Positions 27,510-36,534 of a stretch of 64,000 nt of DNA are shown here, one piece after another (within the stretch, counting starts at the first letter, position 1; each line of letters starts with the position of its first letter). The stretch lies in NCBI RefSeq assembly GCF_951805225.1, contig NZ_OX638201.1, forward strand, positions 3,782,001 to 3,846,000. Reading direction: 5' to 3'. The translations under genes and the position numbers were made by a program. Under the pieces are notes generated by a model. The model made no database searches and had not been told where the DNA came from. It saw only the letters and a program-made list of their open reading frames with translations. This DNA comes from an uncultured Flavobacterium sp. (GTDB taxonomy: Bacteria; Bacteroidota; Bacteroidia; Flavobacteriales; Flavobacteriaceae).

Positions 27510-29477
27510 TTATTTGTCTAGAACTTCAAAAGTTGAATTCATACTTTTAAATTCGGGAACAATTTTTTTCATTTTAGCAACAATGTCATCATTGTCATAA
27601 AAATCTGCAATACCTATTAATTCACCAATCTCTGTATGAAGATTTTCATATTCATCCTGAATTTCCTGTGCAATCATAATTTTATTATGATAAGTTGGCA
27701 ATGTCTTAGAAGTATCATTTAATAATTCTTCATAAAGTTTTTCCCCTGGTCTTAAACCAACAATTTTTATCTTGATTTCTTTGTCTGGAATAAATCCTGC
27801 CAATTTGATCATCTTCTTGGCCAAATCAATAATACGAACGGGTTTCCCCATATCGAAAATATAAATTTCTCCTCCATTACCCATTGCTCCCGCTTCCAAT
27901 ACCAATTGGCAAGCTTCCGGAATAGTCATAAAGTAGCGAATAATATCCTGATGTGTTATAGTAACTGGTCCGCCTTCGGCAATTTGTTTCGTAAACAATG
28001 GAACAACTGATCCATTTGACCCCAAAACATTCCCAAAACGTGTAGTAATAAACTTTGTTACTACTTCGGTATTTTCTTTTTGATTTTTTAAATATAAAGA
28101 CTGCACATATTTTTCGGCTATGCGCTTACTCGCCCCCATAACATTGCTAGGATTAACAGCTTTATCTGTTGAAACCATAACAAATTTTTTGACATGATAT
28201 TTACAAGATAAATCAGCCAGATTTTTGGTTCCTTTAATATTTGTCAAGATCGCCTGTGAAGGGTTTTCTTCCATCAAAGGAACATGTTTATATGCGGCTG
28301 CATGAAAAACAACATGTGGATTGTAATTTTTAAAAACTTTCTCGATTGCCTTTTTACTTTTTACATCAGCAATTACCGCAACAATTTTTGATGCAGAACC
28401 TATTGCCAAGGTTTCTAAACATAAATTATGTAATGGTGTTTCGGCATGATCCAGAATAATAACCATTTTTGGATTAAAACCTAATACCTGTCTTACGATT
28501 TCACTACCAATTGATCCCGCAGCTCCAGTGATAAGAACAGTTTTATCTTTTAATTGTTTTGAAATTGATTTACTATCTAAAACAATAGGTTTTCTTTCTA
28601 ATAAATCTTCAATTTGGATATTTTTTACTTTTTGAGAAATCTCTTTTTGATTTTCCCAATCCGAAATAAGCGGAACGGTATAAACTCTATAGTTAAATTC
28701 TAAGCATTGATCAACAATAATTAATTGTTCTTCTTTAGATAAACTTTTGTCTGCAATAATAACACCTTCTGCAGCTACAGATCGCATCAAAGCGGGTAAT
28801 TTTTTTCTTAAAATCAAAATTGGCAAATCCAGCATTCGCTTAGATGCATTTTGATTATTCTTATCTACAAAACCAACAATTTTAAATCTTGAAGGAGTTT
28901 CAAATTTTAATGCATTAGCTACAGAAATTGCGTTTGCATCTGTTCCATAAATAACAGTCCTAATTAACTTAGAATTCGTTTTCTCTGAAAAATATAATTC
29001 GAAAGTTTGTTTTACAACAACACGATATAAAAACAAACCGCAAAATGAAAGTACTAAGTTAATGAAGAGCGCTGTATTTAAAAATGCTTTATGCCCGGTA
29101 TATAATTCAAAAACTAAATTGAAAAATAAAAAGAACACTAAAACTGACATTTGAGAAAACAGCAATTTTATCGCGTCGATATAAGAAGAGTGTCGGATAA
29201 TCCCCGAATAAGTTCTAAATAGCCAAAAGAAAAAAACATTTACGACAATTAGACTCGATACAAAGTAAAAGTGATGAGATGTAATAATATAACCTAATGC
29301 TGTACCTTCAAACAACATGTAAGTAAATGTAAATGCAAAAATTAGAACCATTATATCTATTGCGATAATGATCCATCTTGGCAAATAACTTAGGTTATTT
29401 ATACTTGCTCTCAAATTTCTTGGTGAGAAAGAATTAAGCAATAAAGAGGCTATTTGGTTTGTCTTATCTGTATTCAA
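27510..29477 (-). CDS. Membrane-bound UDP-GlcNAc 4,6-dehydratase (CapD/PglF/WbpM family)
   Basis: A 655-residue protein with four N-terminal membrane segments (about 35-135), a first Rossmann-like domain (about 170-290) and a C-terminal SDR domain beginning VLITGAAGSIGSEIVRQVL near 310. The catalytic block STDKAVNPSNVMGASKR shows the Met-x3-Lys form in which methionine replaces the usual tyrosine, as in PglF and WbpM. It would make UDP-2-acetamido-2,6-dideoxy-4-keto-glucose, the substrate of the PglE-type aminotransferase 2.4 kb upstream. The start is a TTG at 29477 (stop codon two codons before it); the first ATG is inside the first membrane helix. It is the last gene before the terminator. 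Confidence 0.9.
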   Translation of the reverse strand: MNTDKTNQIASLLLNSFSPRNLRASINNLSYLPRWIIIAIDIMVLIFAFTFTYMLFEGTALGYIITSHHFYFVSSLIVVNVFFFWLFRTYSGIIRHSSYIDAIKLLFSQMSVLVFFLFFNLVFELYTGHKAFLNTALFINLVLSFCGLFLYRVVVKQTFELYFSEKTNSKLIRTVIYGTDANAISVANALKFETPSRFKIVGFVDKNNQNASKRMLDLPILILRKKLPALMRSVAAEGVIIADKSLSKEEQLIIVDQCLEFNYRVYTVPLISDWENQKEISQKVKNIQIEDLLERKPIVLDSKSISKQLKDKTVLITGAAGSIGSEIVRQVLGFNPKMVIILDHAETPLHNLCLETLAIGSASKIVAVIADVKSKKAIEKVFKNYNPHVVFHAAAYKHVPLMEENPSQAILTNIKGTKNLADLSCKYHVKKFVMVSTDKAVNPSNVMGASKRIAEKYVQSLYLKNQKENTEVVTKFITTRFGNVLGSNGSVVPLFTKQIAEGGPVTITHQDIIRYFMTIPEACQLVLEAGAMGNGGEIYIFDMGKPVRIIDLAKKMIKLAGFIPDKEIKIKIVGLRPGEKLYEELLNDTSKTLPTYHNKIMIAQEIQDEYENLHTEIGELIGIADFYDNDDIVAKMKKIVPEFKSMNSTFEVLDK

Positions 29478-29515
29478 TTTGGTTCAGTTTAATTATATAA
29501 ACTTTGTATGGCTTA

Positions 29516-29523
29516 CAAAAATA
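29516..29523 (-). promoter_or_regulatory. Possible flavobacterial -7 box upstream of capD/pglF-like gene
   Basis: TATTTTTG on the minus strand fits the TAnnTTTG box of Bacteroidota promoters and sits about 40 bases before the TTG start. I found no TTG at the proper -33 distance, so this is weak. Confidence 0.25.
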
Positions 29524-29562
29524 CGAATTAAAGGTTTTAAAAAATTATTTATGAAGCGTAAA

Positions 29563-30447
29563 TTATAATTTAACGCCTTTTTTCTTTTGTTTCAGGAATT
29601 CTATTAAATATGCTCCGTATCCAGATTTAACCAAAGGCAATGCTAATTCTTCTAATTGAGCATCACTAATAAATCCTTGTCTCCAGGCAATTTCTTCAAT
29701 ACAGCCTACTTTCAGACCTTGTCTTTCTTCAAGTACCTGAACAAATTGACCTGCTTGCATTAGACTATTAAAAGTTCCTGTATCGAGCCATGCTGTACCT
29801 CTGCTTAAAATTCCAACTTTTAAAGCTTCTTTTTCTAAATATACTTTATTTACATCGGTAATTTCATATTCTCCTCTGGCACTTGGCTTAATATTCTTAG
29901 CTATTTCTACTACTGAATTATCATAAAAATACAATCCCGGAACTGCGTAATTTGATTTTGGTTCTAATGGCTTCTCTTCTATAGAAATTGCTTTGAAGTT
30001 TTCATCAAATTCTACAACACCATATCTTTCAGGATCTGAAACATGATAAGCAAATACAACACCGCCTTTAGGTTTTGTATTTGATTTTAACAATTCTTGC
30101 ATATTCGATCCAAAAAATATGTTGTCACCCAGAATTAAAGCAACATCATCATTTCCTATAAACTCTTCTCCAATTACAAAAGCCTGAGCCAAACCATTTG
30201 GTATTTCTTGTTCGGCATAACTGAATTTACATCCCAAAACAGAACCATCACCTAATAACTTCTTAAAGTTTGGCAAATCATGAGGAGTTGAAATAATCAG
30301 TATTTCATTGATCCCAGCCATCATCAAAGTAGATAATGGATAATAAATCATTGGTTTGTCATACACTGGCATCATTTGCTTACTCATCGCAAGCGTCAAA
30401 GGGTGCAAACGTGTACCAGAACCTCCAGCTAAAATAATTCCTTTCAT
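29563..30447 (-). CDS. rmlA: Glucose-1-phosphate thymidylyltransferase
   Basis: A 294-residue nucleotidyltransferase, the first step to dTDP-L-rhamnose and to other dTDP-deoxysugars. MKGIILAGGSGTRLHPLT is the activation loop; KQMMPVYDKPMIYYPLSTLM, ALILGDNIFFG and VEFDENFKAISIEEKP are RmlA-specific. Length is normal. It follows rmlD by 22 bases. The product may be shared between rhamnose synthesis and the VioA-like branch on the ABC operon. Confidence 0.97.
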   Translation of the reverse strand: MKGIILAGGSGTRLHPLTLAMSKQMMPVYDKPMIYYPLSTLMMAGINEILIISTPHDLPNFKKLLGDGSVLGCKFSYAEQEIPNGLAQAFVIGEEFIGNDDVALILGDNIFFGSNMQELLKSNTKPKGGVVFAYHVSDPERYGVVEFDENFKAISIEEKPLEPKSNYAVPGLYFYDNSVVEIAKNIKPSARGEYEITDVNKVYLEKEALKVGILSRGTAWLDTGTFNSLMQAGQFVQVLEERQGLKVGCIEEIAWRQGFISDAQLEELALPLVKSGYGAYLIEFLKQKKKGVKL

Positions 30448-30469
30448 TAACCTAAGATTTTATATTTTA

Positions 30470-31315
30470 TTATATAAATACTTTTTTTAAGCTTTCTTTA
30501 TAATCAGGAACTTCCACAGCGTAAGTATTCTTAATTTTTGTTTTATCTAATAACGAAAATTCAGGCCTTTTTGCAGGAGTTGGATAAGCTGCTGACGGAA
30601 TACCCGTTACAGTGCAATTATACCCTCCAAGTTCTTTAATATCCAACGCAAAATCAAACCAACTTATTTCACCTTCATTTGAATAATTATAAATTCCCGG
30701 AATCCATTTTTCAGATTCTAAGATTATAATCATTACCTGAGCTAAATCTGCTGCATATGTAGGTGAACCAATTTGATCATTAACAACGCTAATTGCATCT
30801 CTTTCCTGCATCAATCGCTGCATTGTTTTAACGAAATTATTACCAAACTTGCTGTACACCCACGAAGTTCTTAAAATCACAGAATTCGGATTTTCCTTCA
30901 AACAAGCAATTTCTCCTGCTAACTTGCTTTCACCATATACATTTACAGGATTTGTATTTGCTTCTTCATTTAAAGCAACAGAAGAAGATCCATCAAACAC
31001 ATAATCAGTAGAAACGTGAATTAATTTTACATTATTCTTTGCACTATATTTTGCAATTACTTCTACTGCTAAATTATTGATTGTAAATGCTGCTTGTTTT
31101 TCTGTTTCTGCTTTATCAACTGCGGTAAAAGCTGCGCAATTTAAGATTATATCGGGTTGAATTTTGTTTAACTGAATTTCAAGTAATTCTAATTTATCTA
31201 AACTAATCTCGTTTCGATCTGCAAAAACCCATTCGTATTTTTGATGTTTTTTTGCTAAAACTGCCAATTCAGAACCAAGTTGCCCGTTTGAACCTGTAAC
31301 AAGAATTCTTTTCAT
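30470..31315 (-). CDS. rmlD: dTDP-4-dehydrorhamnose reductase
   Basis: A 281-residue SDR that reduces dTDP-4-keto-L-rhamnose, the last step of the rhamnose pathway. RILVTGSNGQLGSELAVLA binds the cofactor, VSTDYVFDGSSS holds the catalytic region, and VYGESKLAGE has the Tyr-x3-Lys pair. FTAVDKAETE is typical of RmlD. Its ATG overlaps the rmlC stop by one base. Confidence 0.96.
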   Translation of the reverse strand: MKRILVTGSNGQLGSELAVLAKKHQKYEWVFADRNEISLDKLELLEIQLNKIQPDIILNCAAFTAVDKAETEKQAAFTINNLAVEVIAKYSAKNNVKLIHVSTDYVFDGSSSVALNEEANTNPVNVYGESKLAGEIACLKENPNSVILRTSWVYSKFGNNFVKTMQRLMQERDAISVVNDQIGSPTYAADLAQVMIIILESEKWIPGIYNYSNEGEISWFDFALDIKELGGYNCTVTGIPSAAYPTPAKRPEFSLLDKTKIKNTYAVEVPDYKESLKKVFI

Positions 31316-31863
31316 TAAAACAAACTATTACAATTATCAATATACGGAAGAACTTGATCTTTTTCAGAAACAATTGCTTCGTCTAAATTCATTCCCCAAT
31401 CTATGTTTAAAGATGGATCATCAAACTTAATTCCACCTTCAGAAGTTTTATCATAAACCTGATCACATTTATACATTACAGATGCCGTTTCACTTATCAC
31501 AGAAAATCCATGAGCAAAACCTTGTGGGACTAATAACTGCTTCTTGTTTTCGGCTGATAATAAAATACTGAACGATTTTCCATAGGTAGGAGAATCTTTT
31601 CTCAAATCTACTGCAACATCAATAATTTCGCCTTCCAGAACACGCACCAATTTTGTTTGTGCATAAGGTGGGTTTTGGTAATGCAAACCACGTATTACTC
31701 CCTTTTTTGAAAAAGATTGATTATCTTGAATAAAATTAAAAATGACACCTAAATCATCTAATTTCACTTTATTATATGACTCGAAAAAAAAGCCTCTTTC
31801 ATCTTCATAAACAATCGGTTCTAAGACAATCAAATCATTTATGAATGTTTTTTCTATTTTCAC
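31315..31863 (-). CDS. rmlC: dTDP-4-dehydrorhamnose 3,5-epimerase
   Basis: A cupin epimerase that converts dTDP-4-keto-6-deoxyglucose to dTDP-4-keto-L-rhamnose. Motifs: FFFESYNKVKLDDLG, SFSKKGVIRGLHYQNPP with the catalytic histidine, and FAHGFSVISETASVMYKC. I chose a GTG at 31863, which gives 182 residues beginning with the usual VKIEKTFI segment and a 16-base gap to the upstream gene. An ATG at 31914 would add 17 residues (MFFLIKNNQKTNRELYN) that no RmlC needs and would overlap the upstream gene by 35 bases. Confidence 0.95.
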   Translation of the reverse strand: MKIEKTFINDLIVLEPIVYEDERGFFFESYNKVKLDDLGVIFNFIQDNQSFSKKGVIRGLHYQNPPYAQTKLVRVLEGEIIDVAVDLRKDSPTYGKSFSILLSAENKKQLLVPQGFAHGFSVISETASVMYKCDQVYDKTSEGGIKFDDPSLNIDWGMNLDEAIVSEKDQVLPYIDNCNSLF

Positions 31864-31879
31864 GTTATATAATTCTCTG

Positions 31880-33037
31880 TTAGTTTTTTGATTGTTTTTT
31901 ATTAAAAAAAACATCCAAAGCTTCTTTTATTCTTGACCTGTCTTCATCTGTCAAATTTGAACCTGAAGGCAGACACAGTCCATCTTGAAATAAAGTCTCT
32001 GAGATTTTTTCACCATAGTAAGGGTATTTTTCAAAAATTGGCTGTAAATGCATTGGTTTCCATAATGGACGGCTTTCAATATTATCAATTTCAAGAGCCT
32101 TTCTTAAATCTTCACGAGTTTTTCCTCCCGTTTTTTCAGGATCGATAGTTATCGCTGATAGCCAATGATTAGAATAATAATTGTTATCAATTTCTTTCAA
32201 AATAGTTACACCATCAATATTTGCGAAATAATCTGCATAAAACTGATGCATTTTTCTTCTTAACTGAATATGTGTATCTAAAACTTCCATTTGTCCTCTT
32301 CCAATACCAGCACAAATATTACTCATTCTGTAATTAAAACCAACTTCACTATGTTGATAATGTGGCGCATTATCTCTTGCTTGAGTTGAAAGAAAAACAG
32401 CTTTATCTTTTGTTTCTTTATTTTGTGTTACAATTGCTCCTCCTCCAGATGTGGTAATAATTTTATTTCCATTAAAAGAAAGTGCTGCAATTTCTCCAAA
32501 TGTTCCACATTTTTTATTTTTATAATGACTTCCTAAAGCTTCCGCACTATCTTCTAAAACAGGAATATCATACTTAGCCGCAACTGCATGTATTTCTTCA
32601 ACTTTATAAGGCATACCATAAAGATGAACAGCAATTATCGCTTTTGGCTTTCTTCCATTTGAAATTCTATCTACAATTGCTTTTTCTAAAGAAACTGGAC
32701 ACATATTCCATGTTTCTGATTCACTATCAATAAAAACAGGCGTTGCGCCTTGGTACATAATAGGATTTGCTGAAGCCGAGAATGTCATACTCTGACAAAT
32801 TACTTCGTCACCAGCTTCAACTCCTAATAAAATTAATCCTAAATGAATAGCTGCTGTCCCAGAACTTAAAGCTCCTATTTGAACGCCTTCATTTAAGTAT
32901 TTTTCTAAATCATCTTCAAAACCATTAACATTTGGGCCTAATGGCGCTACCCAATTTGTATCAAAAGCTTCTTGTACATATTTTTGTTCGTTTCCTCCCA
33001 TATGTGGAGAAGAAAGCCATATTTTTGAATTGTTCAT
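31880..33037 (-). CDS. PglE-like UDP-4-keto-sugar aminotransferase (DegT family)
   Basis: A 385-residue PLP enzyme of the UDP-N-acetylbacillosamine type. K192 in ALSFNGNKIITTSGGGA is the PLP lysine, and the N-G-N-K-I wording with SSPHMGGNEQKYVQEAF at the start is that of PglE/WeeJ. EDSAEALGSHYKNK and GFNYRMSNICAGIGRGQM complete the active site. It would aminate C4 of UDP-2-acetamido-2,6-dideoxy-4-ketoglucose made by the CapD/PglF-like enzyme. The PglD-type acyltransferase is 3 bases upstream. Together they point to a 2,4-diamino-2,4,6-trideoxyglucose donor. Confidence 0.9.
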   Translation of the reverse strand: MNNSKIWLSSPHMGGNEQKYVQEAFDTNWVAPLGPNVNGFEDDLEKYLNEGVQIGALSSGTAAIHLGLILLGVEAGDEVICQSMTFSASANPIMYQGATPVFIDSESETWNMCPVSLEKAIVDRISNGRKPKAIIAVHLYGMPYKVEEIHAVAAKYDIPVLEDSAEALGSHYKNKKCGTFGEIAALSFNGNKIITTSGGGAIVTQNKETKDKAVFLSTQARDNAPHYQHSEVGFNYRMSNICAGIGRGQMEVLDTHIQLRRKMHQFYADYFANIDGVTILKEIDNNYYSNHWLSAITIDPEKTGGKTREDLRKALEIDNIESRPLWKPMHLQPIFEKYPYYGEKISETLFQDGLCLPSGSNLTDEDRSRIKEALDVFFNKKQSKN

Positions 33038-33040
33038 TAT

Positions 33041-33688
33041 TTAAAATATTTTTTTTGCAGGATTTCCAAAATAGGTTCCTTCTTTTTTTATTGATTTTAA
33101 AACTACTGATCCCGCACCAATTCTTGTATTATCAGGAATTTTAACACCTGGAAGAATTACAGCGTTTGATCCAATAAAAACATTATTTCCTATAACAGCA
33201 CCACCGCCTATATCTACATTTGCCATTATACTTGTAAAATCACCAATAGTAACATCGTGACCAATTTGAGAACCGTTATTTATGAAAACAAAATTTCCAA
33301 TTTTTGAATCACAAGATATAATTGCATAAGGAAGCAAAACTAACCCTTTACCATAGTTTGTTCGTTCACCAATAAAACAAGATTGATGAACATAAGAAAA
33401 GATTGAAATATTATTTTGAACTAATTCACTATATAATTGTTCTTTAACATTTACATCTGCAATTGCACAAATAACAGATTGATTCTTCTCTATATTATTT
33501 AAGTCAATTTTCCCAAGAAGTTTTTCATTTATCTCATAACCATTTAAGGCTTCTGGATTTTCATCCATAAAACCTACAATCGTTATTTTATTTTCATCAG
33601 ATGTATTAATCCAGCTTACAATTTCCCTCGCTAAACCTCCTGCACCTAAAACTATGACTTCTAAATTATTGTACTGAGTACCCACCAT
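33041..33688 (-). CDS. PglD-like sugar N-acyltransferase, candidate acyl-ACP user
   Basis: A 215-residue protein with an N-terminal Rossmann-like domain (VIVLGAGGLAREIVSWIN) and a hexapeptide beta-helix from about residue 95. H144 in NNGSQIGHDVTIG matches the catalytic histidine of PglD. It should place an acyl group on the 4-amino group of the UDP-diamino sugar produced by the PglE-like enzyme. It overlaps the FabG-like gene by 23 bases and lies at the end of the KAS-ACP-Rieske cassette, so its donor may be a modified acyl-ACP or acyl-CoA rather than acetyl-CoA; this is inference. The start is ATG 33688. Confidence 0.87.
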   Translation of the reverse strand: MVGTQYNNLEVIVLGAGGLAREIVSWINTSDENKITIVGFMDENPEALNGYEINEKLLGKIDLNNIEKNQSVICAIADVNVKEQLYSELVQNNISIFSYVHQSCFIGERTNYGKGLVLLPYAIISCDSKIGNFVFINNGSQIGHDVTIGDFTSIMANVDIGGGAVIGNNVFIGSNAVILPGVKIPDNTRIGAGSVVLKSIKKEGTYFGNPAKKIF

Positions 33689-34403
33689 CAATTTTTATAT
33701 TTTGTCCTGTTATCCATTTACTAAAATCTGATAATAAAAATGTTATCATTGGCACAACATCTTCTACTTCACCAATACCCAACGGATGCATTTCTTTAAT
33801 TCTTTCAATATTCTCGTCTTCAATTTGCGAAAATAATTTTTGAGTCATTGGAGTGTTTACAACTCCCGGAGATATTGCATTTACTCTAAATTTTCTTTTA
33901 GCAAGTTCTAAAGCCGATGACTTTACAACTCCTAAAACAGCTGATTTAGTAGCACAATATCCTATTTTTCCCGGCTGTCCCAAATCTCCCATTACAGAAG
34001 ATAAAAAAACAACACTTGATCCGTCATTTGAATATTTTTTCTTTGAAAAATGTCTCAGTAATTCAATTCCACTAAAAACATTTATTTCAAATATCTTTTT
34101 TACGTTTTCAGGATTATACATTGTCAATGGCAAAGTTTCTTCAATACCAGCGCAATGAACAAAACCATCAAATTTTTCTCCTGCTAATGTTTCATCAAAT
34201 ATTTTAGGATAACTTTGATAATCTGTTAAATCCAGAGATAAAAATTTTAGTGCATCATTTGAACTTGCAATAAGATTTTCAATTTTACTTTTGTCTCTAC
34301 CAACAGCAAGTACAGTACATTTATTATTTAATAAAAAATTACATAGCGCCAAACCTATACCAGAAGTAGCTCCAGTAACTAATATTTTTTTATCTTGTAT
34401 CAT
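33666..34403 (-). CDS. FabG-like short-chain dehydrogenase/reductase
   Basis: A 245-residue classical SDR. TGATSGIGLALC binds NAD(P), S136 precedes Y149 and K153 in GYCATK, and the end TGQNIKIDGGYS is like FabG. It could reduce a 3-oxoacyl-ACP to the 3-hydroxy form. Its gene overlaps the Rieske gene by 4 bases and the PglD-like gene by 23, which ties it to the acyl cassette. SDRs also reduce sugars, so specificity from sequence alone is limited; the ACP and ketosynthases nearby make the acyl role more likely. Confidence 0.87.
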   Translation of the reverse strand: MIQDKKILVTGATSGIGLALCNFLLNNKCTVLAVGRDKSKIENLIASSNDALKFLSLDLTDYQSYPKIFDETLAGEKFDGFVHCAGIEETLPLTMYNPENVKKIFEINVFSGIELLRHFSKKKYSNDGSSVVFLSSVMGDLGQPGKIGYCATKSAVLGVVKSSALELAKRKFRVNAISPGVVNTPMTQKLFSQIEDENIERIKEMHPLGIGEVEDVVPMITFLLSDFSKWITGQNIKIDGGYSVQ

Positions 34404-35473
34404 TTTACGTATTTTTTGTATTCTTGTTGAAAAGAAAGAACTCTCTCTTCTTCTTGGCTTAATTCCCCATCATAAGAAGAAAATTTCACACCTTTTTGCA
34501 CTTCTTGACAAATAGCTTTGTCTTCATCAAATACTTTACGATTAAAGTCTACCAAACTATCTTCATAAATTTTTTCTAAAACACCATTATTATTGTTTTC
34601 CTTTTTTGTAATAAAAACAAAACTTTTAAATAATGTCTTATCTTCTGATATTGGAATAATTTGCGATAGATTAAACGAAATTCCATAAGTAGAAGAAATT
34701 AAAATATTTGGAAAAACAATTAAATGTCTGTATCCGTCAATTACATAATTTCTTTCTTGAAATGGTTTATGCACTTTTGCTTGTTTACCTTCATTTTCTT
34801 TCATTAAAACCTCAGCATCCCACATTGAATGATTTTTTGAAAAAGAAAAATCCAATCCATCAGCTCCTAGTTTTTGAAATGTTTCTGAATGTATTAAAGC
34901 AACATGGTAACTTTCTAATGTATTTTCGACAACAATTTTCCAATTGCAAGCAATTTCAATCTCATTTACATCAATCAGTTTTCCAAAATTATTGGACATA
35001 TTTTCCACTTCACTATAAAAATCACCTAAATAATCCTGAAGTGTAATTTCATCGTTTTTTACTTTTAAAAACACTAAAGTTCCACAAATATCTACAGAAT
35101 ACTCTTCTAGTTTAAGGCATTCTAATTCTTCTTTTGTAAAACTGAACAAAGGTTTTTTTGGTATTCCAAATGGAATTCCTTTATCATTGTAAGCCCATCC
35201 ATGATAAGGACACATTAAAGGTCTGTTTCCTTTCGCAGAAGTTTGAATAATTGAATGTCTATGTGAACAAACATTTTTAAACGCTCTAATCTTACCTTTC
35301 AAATTTTGTACAACAACAGATATTCCAGAAATATCAGACACCACAAAATCATTTACTTCTGCAAAATCCGAGGTAAAACCTATAAAATTCCAGATTTCAG
35401 AAAACAGCTCTTTTTTTTCTTGTTCAAAAATTTCTTTTTTAAAATATTCTTTTGGCTTTATTAAAGCTTTCAT
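34400..35473 (-). CDS. Rieske non-heme iron oxygenase, alpha subunit type
   Basis: A 357-residue oxygenase. The Rieske cluster ligands are C69-x-H71 and C88-x2-H91 (NVCSHRHS and MCPYHGW). The mononuclear iron site is H180 and H185 in ENTLESYHVALIHSETF, with D308 (DEDKAICQEVQKG) the likely carboxylate. All are present, so it should be active. No beta subunit, ferredoxin or reductase gene is nearby; electrons would come from general partners. Family members hydroxylate aromatic, quaternary amine or aliphatic substrates. Placed between a ketosynthase and an SDR, it may hydroxylate an acyl-ACP or the acylated sugar. The start is the ATG at 35473; a TTG two codons earlier is possible but needless. 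Confidence 0.9.
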   Translation of the reverse strand: MKALIKPKEYFKKEIFEQEKKELFSEIWNFIGFTSDFAEVNDFVVSDISGISVVVQNLKGKIRAFKNVCSHRHSIIQTSAKGNRPLMCPYHGWAYNDKGIPFGIPKKPLFSFTKEELECLKLEEYSVDICGTLVFLKVKNDEITLQDYLGDFYSEVENMSNNFGKLIDVNEIEIACNWKIVVENTLESYHVALIHSETFQKLGADGLDFSFSKNHSMWDAEVLMKENEGKQAKVHKPFQERNYVIDGYRHLIVFPNILISSTYGISFNLSQIIPISEDKTLFKSFVFITKKENNNNGVLEKIYEDSLVDFNRKVFDEDKAICQEVQKGVKFSSYDGELSQEEERVLSFQQEYKKYVK

Positions 35474-35479
35474 GGGCAA

Positions 35480-36532
35480 TTATATTTCTATTATATCGAA
35501 AATTTTCGTTTTAGACAAGTTGATAAATAAGTTCCCCCAATTTAATCCGGAACCATATCCGCTCAATAATACATTTTGCGAATTATTTAATAACTGTTTA
35601 TTAGAACATATCAAAAGTGGAATTGAAACACCGCTAGTATTCCCAAATTTACTAATATTCAAAAGCATTTTTTCCTGGTCCACTTTTAATTGTGAAGCTA
35701 TTTGTTTTATAATAAATTGATTTGATTGGTGCAAAAGATAATAATCAATGTCTTCTTTTTTGACATCAATTTTTTCCAGTAAATCAATAATGCTATTGGA
35801 AATTTCTCTAAGTGTAAAATCAAAAACTTTAGGACCATCCATAGAAAGATGAAGACTATTTTTTCTATTTCCTGACTCATCACTTTCAATTTCGAGACTT
35901 TTAGCTGTAATACCATTTCGATATCCTCCATCTGGAATTTGAATTGCACTAGCATTTTGACCATCAGAAAAGAAATTAAAATATGTCTTATCTTCTTTCG
36001 ATTGTTCTGAATTGATTAAAACAGCTGCTGCTCCATCTCCAAATAACATCGCAGTACTTCTATCTTCGATTGAAAGTATTTTTGAAAGAGTTTCTGCTAC
36101 TATAAAAAGCACTTTCCCTTTTTGTAATGACTTTGCTATAGAAAATGCAGTACTCAATCCTTGAATAAATCCTGCGCAACCTGCATTAATATCTAAACAT
36201 AAAATTTCTCTTTTTAAATTAAGTTTATGCTGTAGAATATTAGATGTAAATGGAATTTTATAGTCTGGCGTTTGACTTAAAAAAATCAAACATTCAATAT
36301 CATCTTTATTAACGTTGTATTTGTCTATTAGATCTAACGCAGCAGAAAGACCTAAATCTGATGCTGTAACATCTTCTTCTGCCCAACGTCTCTCTAAGAT
36401 ACCTACAGTTTTTTCAAAAACTCTAAATTCTTTTGGAGAAAATAGTTCTCCAAAAGAATCATTTAGAATTTTTCTTTTAGGAACACAAGCACTAATTGCT
36501 TCAATTTCTACACCTTGAAATTCCTGAAACAT
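35480..36532 (-). CDS. 3-oxoacyl-ACP synthase III-like protein (copy 1 of 2)
   Basis: A 350-residue thiolase-fold condensing enzyme of the FabH type. The triad is complete: C119 in DINAGCAGFIQG, H268 in LLHQSNQFI and N298 in KFGNTSGVSIPL. It would condense an acyl-CoA or acyl-ACP starter with malonyl-ACP. It differs clearly from the second copy just upstream of the ACP, so they are not a recent duplication. Two bases separate it from the ACP gene. FabH normally belongs in the plsX-fabH housekeeping operon; its place here argues for a special pathway. Confidence 0.9.
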   Translation of the reverse strand: MFQEFQGVEIEAISACVPKRKILNDSFGELFSPKEFRVFEKTVGILERRWAEEDVTASDLGLSAALDLIDKYNVNKDDIECLIFLSQTPDYKIPFTSNILQHKLNLKREILCLDINAGCAGFIQGLSTAFSIAKSLQKGKVLFIVAETLSKILSIEDRSTAMLFGDGAAAVLINSEQSKEDKTYFNFFSDGQNASAIQIPDGGYRNGITAKSLEIESDESGNRKNSLHLSMDGPKVFDFTLREISNSIIDLLEKIDVKKEDIDYYLLHQSNQFIIKQIASQLKVDQEKMLLNISKFGNTSGVSIPLLICSNKQLLNNSQNVLLSGYGSGLNWGNLFINLSKTKIFDIIEI

Positions 36533-36534
36533 AA

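Noticed and set aside
31864..31914. ATG at 31914 as the rmlC start
   Set aside because: It adds 17 unconserved residues and overlaps the upstream gene by 35 bases; GTG at 31863 gives the usual length.
33853..35046. Plus-strand open frames of 101 and 112 codons
   Set aside because: Antisense to the FabG-like and Rieske genes, whose motifs are complete; coding by chance in AT-rich DNA.
35707..35964. Minus-strand frame of 85 codons in another phase of the ketosynthase gene
   Set aside because: Wholly inside the KAS III gene; shadow frame.
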